Shown: positions 48,072 to 58,406, counted from the stretch's first letter. The stretch is 64,000 nucleotides of DNA from Acinetobacter haemolyticus (GCF_900406815.1 NZ_OVCN01000001.1:124001-188000), one strand, 5' to 3'. The notes: generated by a model not told the origin, from the sequence alone. Numbers and translations are program-made.

Positions 48072-48099
48072 AAAAAAGCCCTTGTTTATACAAGGGCTT
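48072..48099 (-). terminator. Rho-independent terminator after ubiB
   Basis: Read on the minus strand, AAGCCCTTGT pairs perfectly with ACAAGGGCTT (48099-48090 and 48085-48076) around a four-base loop and runs into TTTTTT. It ends the ubiE-ubiJ-ubiB unit just before hisIE. Confidence 0.93.
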
Positions 48100-48105
48100 C
48101 TGAGT

Positions 48106-49725
48106 TTATTTCACAATCCGCCAGAGCGCTAACAGACTGCTTAAAACGATCAATACAATTGAGACAAACCAAGGGCTTATAATTGCGATCGTCAGCATAA
48201 TCAACATAGTGCTACCAAACATCCAGCTACGACGTTGTTGCTGTTGCATTTGTAAACGCATTTGTTGGATTTCTTTGAGCTGTTTGTCTTGCCATGCTGA
48301 TTGGTTTTTTAAACCATTCAGACTGTCGATGAGCAGGCTTGGAATATCTTGCGCGCCCAATAATAAGTCTGGAATTTGCTGGCCCAGTTCTTTCATATTT
48401 TTAACTGGATTCATATTGGCTTTGACCCATTCGGTCAAAATTGGTTTCGCCAATTTCCAAATATCGAGTTGAGGATAAAGATCTGTACCTAAGCCTTCAA
48501 CATGAACCAAGGTTTTTAGCAGCAACATCAGTTGAGGTGGAATTTCTAGATGGAAGCGACGTGCAATATCCATGACTTGAATCAGAATACCTGCGAAATC
48601 TAACTGATCCATTGGTTTTGAGACCATTGGACCAACCGTGCGGCGCATCTCACGAGATAAGGCATCTTGATCGGTGCCTGGTGGAATCCAGCCTGCTTGA
48701 TGTACGATCTGAATCAGTTGCATGAAGTTACTGTTCATGACGGCAAGTAACATCCGCGCTACGGTCATTTGGTCATGTTTTGACAACTCACCCATAATGG
48801 CGCAGTCCAGCGCGATAAAGCGAGGATTACTTGGGTTAATTGTTTCTACGAAAACATTACCCGGATGCATGTCAGCATGGAAGAAGTTGTCACGGAATAC
48901 TTGTGTAAAGAAGATCGTTAAACCTTTTTCCGCCAAATCAGCACGATCCATGCCTAGACGATCAAAAGTTGCGGTATCTGAAATTGGGACACCTGTAATA
49001 CGTTCAGCGACCATCACGTCTTTACTGTCCATATAGACTTCTGGCACATACATCATGCTGGAGCCAGTAAAGTAATGACGCATACGACGGGTATTGTCTG
49101 CTTCTAGGCTTAAATCAAGTTCATTCAGGATAATTTGGCGATAATCTTGAATGATTTCAGATAAGTGCAGCGCACGAGCAGCCTCTAAACGGTTTTCTAA
49201 CCAGTCGCCCAGCCAAGCTAAGATTTCAAAATCTTGCAAAATTTGACTACGAATATCGGGACGAGTGACTTTGACAATCACTTCACGTCCATCATGTAAA
49301 GCCGCAGTATGAACTTGTGCAATCGATGCAGCAGCCAGAGGTTGCTCATCAAAACGTAAGAATAGCGTTGAAATATCGGCTTTTAACGAGTCTTGTATAC
49401 GTTGTTTCGCCAATTGTGTGTCATAGGGTTTTACACGGTCTTGTAATAAAATCAATTGCGATAACACTTCAGGCGGAATCAAATCTCGGCGAGTCGAAAG
49501 CAATTGCCCAAGTTTAATGGCCAAAGGGCCCATATCCTCTAAGGCTTCTTTTAACTTGAGTGGATTTTTTTTCTCACGACTTGACCATGCAGCAGGATGC
49601 ATTTTGATGACATTTAATGCATGACGTGCTTTAACTGGTAACTCTTCCGCAGGAAACAAGGTGTCAAGGCGGTAATGTGCTGCAATACGCCAGAGTTCGA
49701 GTAACCGTGTAATATGCGGAATCAT
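48106..49725 (-). CDS. ubiB: Ubiquinone biosynthesis regulatory kinase-like protein UbiB
   Basis: UbiB is an atypical kinase (ABC1/ADCK family) needed for ubiquinone synthesis. The 539 residues contain the family KxGQ motif in AIKLGQLLSTRRDLIPPEVL, cited as AIKLGQLLSTRRD. The nucleotide-binding strand is PLAAASIAQVHTAAL, the family's alanine-rich loop; the catalytic Lys is in EVIVKVTRPDI, with FFHADMHPGNVFVE and FIALDCAIMGEL as the catalytic and metal loops. Two C-terminal membrane helices (about 495-537) anchor it. It is the last of ubiE-ubiJ-ubiB, 12 bases after ubiJ. Confidence 0.96.
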   Translation of the reverse strand: MIPHITRLLELWRIAAHYRLDTLFPAEELPVKARHALNVIKMHPAAWSSREKKNPLKLKEALEDMGPLAIKLGQLLSTRRDLIPPEVLSQLILLQDRVKPYDTQLAKQRIQDSLKADISTLFLRFDEQPLAAASIAQVHTAALHDGREVIVKVTRPDIRSQILQDFEILAWLGDWLENRLEAARALHLSEIIQDYRQIILNELDLSLEADNTRRMRHYFTGSSMMYVPEVYMDSKDVMVAERITGVPISDTATFDRLGMDRADLAEKGLTIFFTQVFRDNFFHADMHPGNVFVETINPSNPRFIALDCAIMGELSKHDQMTVARMLLAVMNSNFMQLIQIVHQAGWIPPGTDQDALSREMRRTVGPMVSKPMDQLDFAGILIQVMDIARRFHLEIPPQLMLLLKTLVHVEGLGTDLYPQLDIWKLAKPILTEWVKANMNPVKNMKELGQQIPDLLLGAQDIPSLLIDSLNGLKNQSAWQDKQLKEIQQMRLQMQQQQRRSWMFGSTMLIMLTIAIISPWFVSIVLIVLSSLLALWRIVK

Positions 49726-49737
49726 ATGGAATTTTAC

Positions 49738-50430
49738 CTAGTCTTGTGTGGGATTAAACTGAGATTTTAATTGCTGGAATTTTGCTTCTAAGCGATCAAT
49801 TTCTTGATTGAGCTGACGAGTTTCTCGATTCAGATCATCCATTTGCCAACGTGGGGCAAATAAACCACTATCTTCTTTAAGTGCATCTTCGACAAAGAAC
49901 AAATGACTTTGCAACGAGCGTTTTATTTGCTGAGGTGCGAGTTGAATTTTCCCTAACTCATGGGCGAGTTGCGGGCCAATCCACGGAGATAAATGCGCAG
50001 CGAGATCAGGTTCAGCTTGTTGCATGATCCGTTGAATATCTTGCAATAAGTGATAATCACCTTCGAGCGGAATATTACCGATTTGATCCATATCACTCAG
50101 CAATAATTTAATTAACTCAACAACATTTTCAACATGGAGTGTTGCAGTTGCATCGGTGATTTTATTACTTTTTCCTGTACTTGCGGAGCTTGAACGCTCC
50201 TCAGGACGCTGTTCAAAAATAGAAGGGGTTTGACTTTGTCCTGTCACGGTCGGTTCGAGACGAACTTTATTTTCATCAAAAAACACATCAACTGAGAGTT
50301 GTGGACTATCGATCACCACTCTCAATAGTTGACCTTGTAGTTGATTGAGCTGAATGCGGGTAATCGCATCCAAATCAATCACATGATGAATGATACGTTC
50401 GACTGCACCGAGTGCTAAAATCGACCACAT
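49738..50430 (-). CDS. ubiJ: Ubiquinone biosynthesis accessory factor UbiJ
   Basis: UbiJ binds lipid intermediates in the soluble ubiquinone synthesis complex with UbiK. The 230-residue product has an N-terminal SCP2-like domain (about 10-140), with DLDAITRIQLNQLQGQLLRVVIDSP (cited as LNQLQGQLLRVVID) and LLLSDMDQIGNIPLEGDYHL, and a C-terminal coiled coil (about 190-225). The UbiE-UbiJ-UbiB order is strong support, as sequence conservation in this family is low. Ten bases separate it from ubiE. Confidence 0.88.
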   Translation of the reverse strand: MWSILALGAVERIIHHVIDLDAITRIQLNQLQGQLLRVVIDSPQLSVDVFFDENKVRLEPTVTGQSQTPSIFEQRPEERSSSASTGKSNKITDATATLHVENVVELIKLLLSDMDQIGNIPLEGDYHLLQDIQRIMQQAEPDLAAHLSPWIGPQLAHELGKIQLAPQQIKRSLQSHLFFVEDALKEDSGLFAPRWQMDDLNRETRQLNQEIDRLEAKFQQLKSQFNPTQD

Positions 50431-50440
50431 ATCTTAAGCC

Positions 50441-51385
50441 TTACAATTTGAATCCACGGTGTACTGCAACAATACCACCTGTTAAATTATGGTAGTCACA
50501 GCTTTGGAAACCCGCATTTTCCATCATGCCTTTAAGCGTGCGTTGATCTGGGTGCATACGGATTGATTCTGCAAGGTATTTATAGCTTTCAGAATCATTT
50601 GCCACCAATTTACCCATGATCGGAAGTGCAGTGAATGAGTAAAGATCATATAGCTTCGAGAATGGTTCAAACACAGGCTTAGAAAATTCGAGAATCAATA
50701 AGCGGCCACCTGGCTTAAGTACGCGATACATCGCCTGTAAAGCAGCATCTTTGTCCGTTACGTTACGCAAGCCAAAACTGATGGTTACTAAATCAAAGCT
50801 ATTATCTGCAAATGGTTCTAATGTTTCAGCATTGGCAAGGACGAAATCGACATTGGTACAGCCTGCATCGATCAGTCGATCACGACCGACATTTAACATA
50901 GATTCATTAATATCTGAAAGTACCACATGTCCTTGAGGACCTACTTCACGGCTAAAGACTTTAGCTAAGTCACCAGTACCACCCGCGATATCTAAAACTT
51001 GTTGACCGCGACGAACGCCCGACATGTTGATCGCAAAGCGTTTCCATAAACGGTGAATACCAAATGACATTAAGTCATTCATGATGTCGTATTTGCTCGC
51101 TACAGAATGGAATACTTCTGCAACTTTTTGTGCTTTTTCATCACTACTTACGGTTTGATAGCCGAAGTGTGTCGTTTCACCAACATTGCCGGTATTGGCA
51201 CCACGCGGCAAGTTGTACTTTGGTACAGAACCGCCTGTTGGGGTGGATGCAAGGCCTTGTTGTAATGATTGTTGCTGACCTTGTGGTGTGCCTTGTGGCA
51301 GTGGCGAGCTTAGGAAGGGACTGACTTTGTCTGAACTTGGTTTTTGCTCAACTTCTGGGGTGGGCTGTTGATTTTCGTTAGACAT
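50441..51385 (-). CDS. ubiE: Ubiquinone/menaquinone C-methyltransferase UbiE with an N-terminal extension
   Basis: UbiE is the AdoMet-dependent methylase of ubiquinone and menaquinone synthesis. The core begins near residue 72 ([36 protein letters not shown], cited as [19 protein letters not shown]). The AdoMet motif is [20 protein letters not shown], and the C-terminal half includes LILEFSKPV and [21 protein letters not shown]. coli UbiE has 251 residues; here 314, because residues 1-70 are a Gln/Pro/Ser/Gly-rich low-complexity stretch. No better start is present downstream before the core, so the extension appears genuine. First gene of ubiE-ubiJ-ubiB. Confidence 0.95.
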   Translation of the reverse strand: MSNENQQPTPEVEQKPSSDKVSPFLSSPLPQGTPQGQQQSLQQGLASTPTGGSVPKYNLPRGANTGNVGETTHFGYQTVSSDEKAQKVAEVFHSVASKYDIMNDLMSFGIHRLWKRFAINMSGVRRGQQVLDIAGGTGDLAKVFSREVGPQGHVVLSDINESMLNVGRDRLIDAGCTNVDFVLANAETLEPFADNSFDLVTISFGLRNVTDKDAALQAMYRVLKPGGRLLILEFSKPVFEPFSKLYDLYSFTALPIMGKLVANDSESYKYLAESIRMHPDQRTLKGMMENAGFQSCDYHNLTGGIVAVHRGFKL

Positions 51386-51576
51386 TGTTTTCTCCTAAAC
51401 TTTCGTTCTAGCGGCACGAATCAGCATGCATAATGACAGATTTTGTATTTTTTTACAGGCTTTGCTGCGTAATTGTTATGAATAATATACAGAAACTCAT
51501 TTTCCCAAAAGTTTTTTTAAATTGAATTGGCGAGTAGTCAATCTCCCCCTACTTTGAGAGGGAGTGAAACCTTAGC

Positions 51577-52284
51577 TTAAGCTTGGAACGGGTGAGGATG
51601 TCCAGCATGAACTTTATCAATAATCTCACGTTCTTTTTCTGTGAAAGTTTTGATGAAGTTTGCTGCGGATTTCATAGGTTTCATTGCCGCAAAACCTTCT
51701 TGTATAAAGGCATACATACGTTCAAATTGGTATTTATTGGCGATCCCTTTACACATTTTAAACGCAGCATACATCATGGTCGAGCGCATATATTTGTCTA
51801 ATGTTAGGCCTAGCTCATCCAGTAACTGTAATTGTTCATATCGAGCTTCACCTTGATCCAATTTGATTAAGGTCTGACGCATGATTTCATCTGTGAGCGG
51901 TGTGTCCAAAGGGTAATCTTGTAAGAGCTGAATCGCGACTTGTTCATCCAATTGTGTTGCGAGGACTGCAAGACTGACCGATTTGGTTCCTGTTTTGATT
52001 GCATTTTCAGGGAGCAGGCTTTCTGCTTTATGCGCATATTTCAAGAGACGTTCGATTTGCTGAGCCATGGCATCAAAATCAGGCCCGCCATATAACCGAT
52101 TTAAAAAATACTGAGCCATCAGTTGATTCTCAGGCAGGGCAAAAAACGCTTGGTGTGTAGCCGCGATACGAGTCTTCATCCATGCTTGAACTTCATGCAG
52201 ACGTTGTGCAATCGCTGGATCTTGGTGGTAATTTAAATTTTGATATTTTAATAAAAGATCATCAAATGCAGCGAGTTTTGACAT
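51577..52284 (-). CDS. Helical protein of unknown function
   Basis: I do not recognise this 235-residue protein. It is rich in helix-forming residues, has no signal peptide, membrane helix or cysteine pair, and includes NQLMAQYFLNRLYGGPDFD, STMMYAAFKMCKGIANKYQF and the C-terminal HAGHPHPFQA. It stands between ubiE and pap as a single gene with its own promoter region shared with pap (205-base divergent gap). A core metabolic or stress role is possible, but there is no direct evidence. Confidence 0.6.
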   Translation of the reverse strand: MSKLAAFDDLLLKYQNLNYHQDPAIAQRLHEVQAWMKTRIAATHQAFFALPENQLMAQYFLNRLYGGPDFDAMAQQIERLLKYAHKAESLLPENAIKTGTKSVSLAVLATQLDEQVAIQLLQDYPLDTPLTDEIMRQTLIKLDQGEARYEQLQLLDELGLTLDKYMRSTMMYAAFKMCKGIANKYQFERMYAFIQEGFAAMKPMKSAANFIKTFTEKEREIIDKVHAGHPHPFQA

Positions 52285-52489
52285 ATTTGAACTCTATGAA
52301 AATAAAACCATGAAATCATAGGCTGCATCATACCCAAGAACTATGACAGCACAAACCTTAAATGTTTAATAATGGGTCACTGTGGCTATACACTGACAAT
52401 ATCTACAGAAATTGTACATTTGTGTTTCTAAACACCAAAACAGTTATGACTATACTCGATGTTATTAAATCATGCACTTAGGGTGAACA

Positions 52490-53908
52490 ATGAATGCGCA
52501 AACCCCTGTATTTGAATTGCGAGATGAAGATGAGCTGTCTTTAGATTTGATCGAAGCACAATATGCTTTAAGAGAGAGTCGGGACCAGAAAAATGCAAAA
52601 AGTGTTTTGGTCTTGGTCAGTGGGATTGAATTGGCGGGTAAAGGTGAAGCCGTTAAACAATTGCGAGAATGGCTCGATCCTCGATATTTGAAAGTAAAAG
52701 CGGATGTCCCTCTGCATCTATCAAGCGATCAGGCTTTCTGGCAGCCTTATACGCGATTTATTCCTGCAGAAGGGCAAATCGTGGTGATGTTTGGTACGTG
52801 GTATAGTGATCTACTTGCCACGGCGATGCAGGATCCGAAAGCATTCAAAGACAGTGTGTTTGATCAATATGTGCAGAAGATGCGTGATTTTGAAAATGAC
52901 TTGCGACAAAATCATGTCCATGTGATCAAGGTATGGTTTGATCTATCGTGGAAAGCATTGCAAAAGCGTTTGGATCAAATCGATCCATCTGAACAGAATT
53001 GGCATAAATTGCATGGATTAGATTGGCGCAACAAAAAACAATACGACACCTTGCAAAGCTATAGCCAGAGATTTATAGAGGATTGGTCTGTTATCCATGG
53101 TGAAGATGAGCAACGACGTGATCAATGCTTTGCTCAATATATATTGCAAACCTTACAGGCCTTGCCAGAGCATCCAACCCATGTTGAGCAGACATGGCAA
53201 CAAGCCGGTATTCCTTCTGAACTAGTAGCGCCAGATCAAAAAATAATTGAAAAAGAAAAATATAAGGATCAGTTAAATGAGCTCACTCGTAAAGTCGCTG
53301 AAGCGATGCGTTGCGCTGAGCGAAATGTCATCATTGCCTTTGAAGGCATGGATGCAGCGGGTAAAGGCGGTGCCATCAAACGCATTGTTAAAAAGCTTGA
53401 TCCACGAGAATATGAAATTCATACCATTGCAGCACCAGAGCCTTATGAATTACGCCGCCCATACTTATGGCGTTTTTGGAATCGATTGAATGATAGTGGC
53501 AAAATTACCATTTTCGATCGAACTTGGTATGGACGTGTTTTGGTGGAACGTATCGAAGGCTTTGCTTCCACAGTGGAGTGGCAACGAGCCTATGATGAAA
53601 TTAACCGATTTGAACAGAATCTGACAGATTGTCAGACGGTCATTGTCAAAATTTGGTTAGCCATTAGTAAGGATGAGCAAGAGCGTCGATTTAAAGAGCG
53701 AGAACAAACCTTACATAAACGCTTTAAAATTACTGAAGAAGACTGGCGTAATCGAGATAAATGGGATCAATATCTAGATGCAGCTGCGGATATGTTTGAG
53801 CGAACCAGTACTCCAAATGCGCCTTGGCATGTGATTGCAACGGATGATAAATACACCGCAAGAATTGAGGTTTTGAAAGCGATCCTAAAACAGCTGAACG
53901 CAGACTAA
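52490..53908 (+). CDS. pap: Polyphosphate:AMP phosphotransferase (two-domain PPK2)
   Basis: This enzyme transfers phosphate from polyphosphate to AMP to make ADP. The 472 residues consist of two PPK2 domains. The first (about 10-225) has the P-loop GIELAGKGEAVKQL, WQPYTRFIPAEGQIV and LHGLDWRNKKQYDTL. The second (about 255-470) has AFEGMDAAGKGGAIKRIV, KLDPREYEIHTIAAPEPYELRRPYLWRF (cited as EPYELRRPYLWRFW), FDRTWYGRVLVERIEGF and KRFKITEEDWRNRDKWD. The closest known relative is the PAP of Acinetobacter johnsonii. AGGGTG precedes the ATG. The stop codon lies in the loop of a strong hairpin. Confidence 0.95.
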   Translation: MNAQTPVFELRDEDELSLDLIEAQYALRESRDQKNAKSVLVLVSGIELAGKGEAVKQLREWLDPRYLKVKADVPLHLSSDQAFWQPYTRFIPAEGQIVVMFGTWYSDLLATAMQDPKAFKDSVFDQYVQKMRDFENDLRQNHVHVIKVWFDLSWKALQKRLDQIDPSEQNWHKLHGLDWRNKKQYDTLQSYSQRFIEDWSVIHGEDEQRRDQCFAQYILQTLQALPEHPTHVEQTWQQAGIPSELVAPDQKIIEKEKYKDQLNELTRKVAEAMRCAERNVIIAFEGMDAAGKGGAIKRIVKKLDPREYEIHTIAAPEPYELRRPYLWRFWNRLNDSGKITIFDRTWYGRVLVERIEGFASTVEWQRAYDEINRFEQNLTDCQTVIVKIWLAISKDEQERRFKEREQTLHKRFKITEEDWRNRDKWDQYLDAAADMFERTSTPNAPWHVIATDDKYTARIEVLKAILKQLNAD

Positions 53909-53919
53909 GCGTTCAGCTG
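53891..53919 (-). terminator. Hairpin terminator overlapping the pap stop codon
   Basis: CAGCTGAACGC (53891-53901) and GCGTTCAGCTG (53909-53919) form a perfect 11-pair stem; the pap TAA lies in the seven-base loop. On the minus strand TTTT follows, so it can terminate the convergent gene at 54048. On the plus strand no T-run follows. Confidence 0.6.
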
Positions 53920-54047
53920 TAAAAAATGAGGGCAATTTATTTATGAGAAATGAGCTCAGAATGTTGAACACCTCAATATAATTATCTCCCTATGAATATA
54001 TTGCTTCACAGGGAGTAAATGAATATTTTTATAAGGTTCAAGCAGAT

Positions 54048-54548
54048 TTAGTTCGAAGCGAGACTTTTCTGTTGAATTTTTTTCGCAAGGTTATAACAGT
54101 CTTGGATATGTAGTTCTGTGATTTTTTTCATCATAAAATAGCCCAAGCTTGCTGCAATGATTTGCCCACCTAGCGGAATAAACTTAGTTACTTGTTTGGT
54201 TGCGATCTTTGCAAAAAAACCATTAAAAGATTTTTTCATCGCCGTGCGTGCGACCAAGAAGCCTGAAAATTCAAAACCTCGTTTGCGAAGTTCATTCCAA
54301 TGAATTTTTTTAGTTTCAGGGTCGTATACACTAATGTGCTCTGGGGAAAGACCAAAACTTGTATTAATTTCTGGAATAATGCGTGTGAGCATACTGAGAT
54401 CAACGACCACATCAAAAAAAGGAATTGGAACAATCGCTGCCCCTGCCGAGTAATAAGCTGTTTTTTTGGTGCGTTCTAAGCAGTCTTTGCGAATTTGTTC
54501 CAAATTTAAATTTGGGTCAATAAAGTCAGGTGCTTTTTCAATTTTCAT
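54048..54548 (-). CDS. Putative EcsC/DUF697-like membrane-associated protein
   Basis: About 166 residues from ATG 54548. Two hydrophobic, glycine/alanine-rich segments resemble the EcsC or DUF697 type: AGAAIVPIPFFDVVVDLSML and FIPLGGQIIAASLGYFMMKKI, the latter typical of these families. The rest is charged. A longer frame reaches 54623, but AGG lies nine bases before the ATG at 54548. It is a single gene between pap and recC with no functional context. The function of its relatives is mostly unknown. Confidence 0.6.
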   Translation of the reverse strand: MKIEKAPDFIDPNLNLEQIRKDCLERTKKTAYYSAGAAIVPIPFFDVVVDLSMLTRIIPEINTSFGLSPEHISVYDPETKKIHWNELRKRGFEFSGFLVARTAMKKSFNGFFAKIATKQVTKFIPLGGQIIAASLGYFMMKKITELHIQDCYNLAKKIQQKSLASN

Positions 54549-54752
54549 AAAGTAATACCTAAGTTTGTCCCTTGAATATTGGATTTTGAGATGTATATGA
54601 CGAGTAAGCAATCCATTATTCAATCATATTTAAAATAAATTTTATATTTTCATGTTGTCTAACGTGACATAGTTCGACAAGCTTGTATAGTGATGATTAT
54701 GTACGTTTTCGTGCAACAAATTGATATTTTTTTGATGAGGTTATATTAATAC

Positions 54753-57700
54753 ATGGGTATTCATGTTATTCAAAGCCAAAGCCTTGAAGTGCTGTTACAA
54801 GGCGTAATGACATCAATTGCCCAGTCCAACAGTTCGCCATTTCAAGTATTTAAAACGCAACATTTTATTGTACCGAGCCCCGCACAAGAACAATGGTTAA
54901 CGCAAAAAATTGCTGAACAGCAAGGGATGGTTGCAAATTATCAGTTTCATCATCGTATTCGCGGATTTCAATGGTATGCCTATCAGCAGGTGCTTGAAAA
55001 TAAAGATCAAGTCCGTAAAGCGAACATACCACGTCTGATTTTAAAATGGCGTATTCATCAAGCCTTACAGCCTTTTATCCGTGCTGAACAGATGAATGTT
55101 GAGCCTGAGCATCCGCTGTATTCAATTGTGCAGCGGATTTATGACAGTGCTGATCAACTGCAAGCGGGACGAGAAAAACAACTTAAAAAACAAAGTATGT
55201 TGTATTGGGTGGCAGAGCAAGTCTCCCAGCTTTTTAATAACTATATGATTTATAGAGGGTATTGCCAACGAGGCTGTGGTGCTACATGTACATGCCCGAC
55301 CAATTGGCTGTCCACTTGGGGACAAAATAAAGCGCTCGATATCGAAAATTTAATTTCGAAAACTGATCAGCAAACCTCAGCATTTAGTTTGCAACAAACG
55401 CAACAATTAGAAGCATGGCAGCGTTGGTTGTGGCAAAACTATTTCCATGATGATTTTATGGAAATGCAAGGTATTGATGCAGCATTTTGGCAGGTTTTAG
55501 AGGATCAACAGACTCGAGCGCGAGCATTGAACGAGTTGCCTGAACAAGTGATCCTGTTTACTTTGTTGGATTTGCCACCAAGTCAATTACAGTTTTTACG
55601 TCGTTTGGGGCAATATCTAGATGTGGTGATTTTGCACTATAACCCTTCACAAGAGTATTGGGCTGATAGTGTTGACCCACTTTGGAAGCAGCGTTATGAC
55701 TTGGGCGTAAAAGAGCGTTTTATTCGTAAGAATCCTCAAGCCACCGACGCTGAAATCTCAGCATTTTTTGAAAGTTTTAGTTTAGGTTTTAATGCCCTAA
55801 ATCGTGAATCCAGACATCCGCTTTTGACACGTTTGGGTAAACAGGCGAGAGATCATTTCTCCTTGTTGTCACAACTGGCTACGGGAGAAGAAGGGAAATG
55901 GGTTGATGCTTTTATTGATCATTTTCCTGAAACCTTACTTGGAAAGATTCAATCTGATATTTTTTATTTAGCAGAGCCTAAAGCTGAGCAATATGAATTG
56001 GCTGCTGAAGATCGTTCGGTTCAAATTCATGTGTGTCATTCTAATTTAAGACAATTGGAAGTCTTGAAAGAGCAATTAATTCACTGGTTATCACAAACCG
56101 ATGTAGGACCACGCCGTCCAAGTGATGTATTGATCCTTACGCCAAACTTGGCAGAATTAGAACCTTTGATCCGCAGTGTATTTCCTGCAGTTCCAAATGA
56201 GCATGAGGTATTTTTACCCGTCAAAATTGCAGGCGTGGCGCAACTGGATGCACTGAATGCTTGGCGTGCAGTATTGGGAAGGTTGCAACTGACGCAAGGT
56301 CGCTTCACACAAGATGATTTTGCTGACTGGCTCAATCTTGCTGCCACCCAACAACTTTATGGTTTAGATGTTTCACAGACTCAACGGATTTTAGATTTAC
56401 TCAGCGATGCTGGCTTTAAACGGGGTTTGGATGAAGAACATCTCAAACAAAGTCTAAACCCAGAGGATCAAGATTATCGTTATAGCTTTAAGTTCGCTTT
56501 AGATCGTCTGGCTTTAGGTGTTGCCGTACCAGCACATGTGATGGTGCAACAAACCTTGAGTTATGCATTGGTACAGCCAAGCGATTTTGAACTAATCGGT
56601 ATTTTGATCCAGATTTATCAGGATTTATGTATACGGAGAAATTGGTTAATTTCGCATGAACAAGGTCAAAATCTGCCCGTTGAGATATGGTTAAATCGTC
56701 TTAAAATGGAAGTGCAGGAGTTTGAGCAGGCGGATATTGTTGCTTTAAAATCAGTTCGTGAAATCATTCAAAAACAAGAGCGTATGCTGACTTTGGCAAG
56801 CTATTACGAGGATGCTGAGACGCAATTACGTAAAATTTCCTTGCCTTTGCCTTATATTCTTGAAGAAATTCAAAGGACTTTAGAAAGTCAATCTGCACAG
56901 GTGGAACCAACAGGACAAATCACGTTTAGCCAAATTGGACAGATCCGCCCGATTCCTTATCGCTTAATTGTGCTGTTAAATTTAGATACAGGTAAATTTC
57001 CAAATCGCGATAGCCATATTCCTTTTGATTTGATGGATGCGTTGCGTCAACAACTGGGTGATCGTTCTCGCTTAGAAGATGATCAAGGGGCGTTTCTAGA
57101 TGCTGTGCTATTGGCGCAAGAGCAGTTATGGCTGTTCTATAATGGTTTCGATATTAATGATGGAGAGGTTCGAGAACCTTCCAGTGTTTTGCAAGGTTTT
57201 CGAGATCATTTGGCGTTGATTGTGAAAGACTCCCTCTCTAAATCTCTCCCAGAGGACGAGACTTACTTTAATTCTTTTGGGGAAGACTATGAAGAACTCC
57301 AGATTCCACCACAGCTCTACCCACTTTATCATCTGCATCGCTTGCAACCTTTCGATCCACTCGGCTTTTTAGCTGAGCAAAGTTATACACGCTATCAAGA
57401 TCATTGGTTTAAAGTGGCATCACAAATTCAACAGGTCAAAGGTGAGCGGCAAGCCTGGGTCAATAGTCCTTATCCAATTGAGCAGAGCGAAATGGTGATC
57501 TTGGATAGCCAGCAATGGATTCAAGATGTTAGTTTCCCCGCAAGACTCTATTTAAAAACCTTGGGTGTGGAGAATCTAAGTGCCACAGCGTTGGTTGATC
57601 AAAGCGAACCTTTGTTATTGGATGGTTTAGGTAAATATGCAATTCGTCATTTTTTACAGCAACAGGATGGTCAAGCCATGCCTGCGGTTTTGCAAGATCA

Positions 57701-58403
57701 ATTGCCTGTGGGGAAGGTGCAGCAAAGTGTTTGGCAACAAAGTTGTCTAGAGCAACAGCGTTTGTTGGAGCGGCTACAACAATATGCAGCAGCACCGACT
57801 GAAACAACTCAGCGAGTTTGGCGTGTTTCCAAACAACTTCAGATAAGTTGTACGATTCCAAAACAAAACACATCAGATTGGGTTAGCTTAGATGCATCGA
57901 GCGCGCGTGCTAAACGCTTCGCCAAAGTTTGGCTGGAATATTTACTGTGGTTGGCGATATTGAATCATGATTCAGCAGCCCCAAAGCGCCGAATCGTGGT
58001 GTTTAGCGATCAGACTGTGATTTGTGAAGGTTTAAATACTCAGCAAGCACAGCACTATTTACAGGTATGGTTACAACTCTGGCAAAGTGCTCAACAGCAA
58101 CCAGTGGTGTTGCCAGCCGCTTTATTGCTTAAGCCTCTGGAAAAAGGTAAATACTATGATTGGATACAGCAGGATACCAAGCAAGTTCTAGTAGAGGATA
58201 GCCAAAAGCAGGTGTTGAAAGATTGGAATGATACCGGTGATTTTTCAGGTTTTGATATGACACAAAACGAAGCGTGTAAATTACATCGAGACTGGCAGTT
58301 TATTTTGCAAGAACAAGATGCGAGCGCGTTATTGCAATATGCTTGTGATCATTATTCTCATGCGCTATATCAACCCATTTTTGAATTTTTACGCGTGGAG
58401 TAA
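54753..58403 (+). CDS. recC: Exodeoxyribonuclease V gamma subunit RecC
   Basis: RecC holds the RecBCD complex together and recognises Chi. The 1216-residue product starts HVIQSQSLEVLLQGVM and has FIVPSPAQEQWLTQKIAEQQG, cited as VPSPAQEQWL, the family N-terminus. Also seen are RFYFFGI-like VILFTLLDLPPSQLQFLRRLG, DVLILTPNLAELEPLIRSVFP and the conserved late region with GQIRPIPYRLIVLLNLDTGKFPN, cited as RPIPYRLIVLLNLDTG. It is about 95 residues longer than the E. coli protein. Gene order recC-recB-recD, with three bases before recB, matches Acinetobacter; E. coli has ptrA between recC and recB. Confidence 0.95.
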   Translation: MGIHVIQSQSLEVLLQGVMTSIAQSNSSPFQVFKTQHFIVPSPAQEQWLTQKIAEQQGMVANYQFHHRIRGFQWYAYQQVLENKDQVRKANIPRLILKWRIHQALQPFIRAEQMNVEPEHPLYSIVQRIYDSADQLQAGREKQLKKQSMLYWVAEQVSQLFNNYMIYRGYCQRGCGATCTCPTNWLSTWGQNKALDIENLISKTDQQTSAFSLQQTQQLEAWQRWLWQNYFHDDFMEMQGIDAAFWQVLEDQQTRARALNELPEQVILFTLLDLPPSQLQFLRRLGQYLDVVILHYNPSQEYWADSVDPLWKQRYDLGVKERFIRKNPQATDAEISAFFESFSLGFNALNRESRHPLLTRLGKQARDHFSLLSQLATGEEGKWVDAFIDHFPETLLGKIQSDIFYLAEPKAEQYELAAEDRSVQIHVCHSNLRQLEVLKEQLIHWLSQTDVGPRRPSDVLILTPNLAELEPLIRSVFPAVPNEHEVFLPVKIAGVAQLDALNAWRAVLGRLQLTQGRFTQDDFADWLNLAATQQLYGLDVSQTQRILDLLSDAGFKRGLDEEHLKQSLNPEDQDYRYSFKFALDRLALGVAVPAHVMVQQTLSYALVQPSDFELIGILIQIYQDLCIRRNWLISHEQGQNLPVEIWLNRLKMEVQEFEQADIVALKSVREIIQKQERMLTLASYYEDAETQLRKISLPLPYILEEIQRTLESQSAQVEPTGQITFSQIGQIRPIPYRLIVLLNLDTGKFPNRDSHIPFDLMDALRQQLGDRSRLEDDQGAFLDAVLLAQEQLWLFYNGFDINDGEVREPSSVLQGFRDHLALIVKDSLSKSLPEDETYFNSFGEDYEELQIPPQLYPLYHLHRLQPFDPLGFLAEQSYTRYQDHWFKVASQIQQVKGERQAWVNSPYPIEQSEMVILDSQQWIQDVSFPARLYLKTLGVENLSATALVDQSEPLLLDGLGKYAIRHFLQQQDGQAMPAVLQDQLPVGKVQQSVWQQSCLEQQRLLERLQQYAAAPTETTQRVWRVSKQLQISCTIPKQNTSDWVSLDASSARAKRFAKVWLEYLLWLAILNHDSAAPKRRIVVFSDQTVICEGLNTQQAQHYLQVWLQLWQSAQQQPVVLPAALLLKPLEKGKYYDWIQQDTKQVLVEDSQKQVLKDWNDTGDFSGFDMTQNEACKLHRDWQFILQEQDASALLQYACDHYSHALYQPIFEFLRVE

Positions 58404-58406
58404 GGC

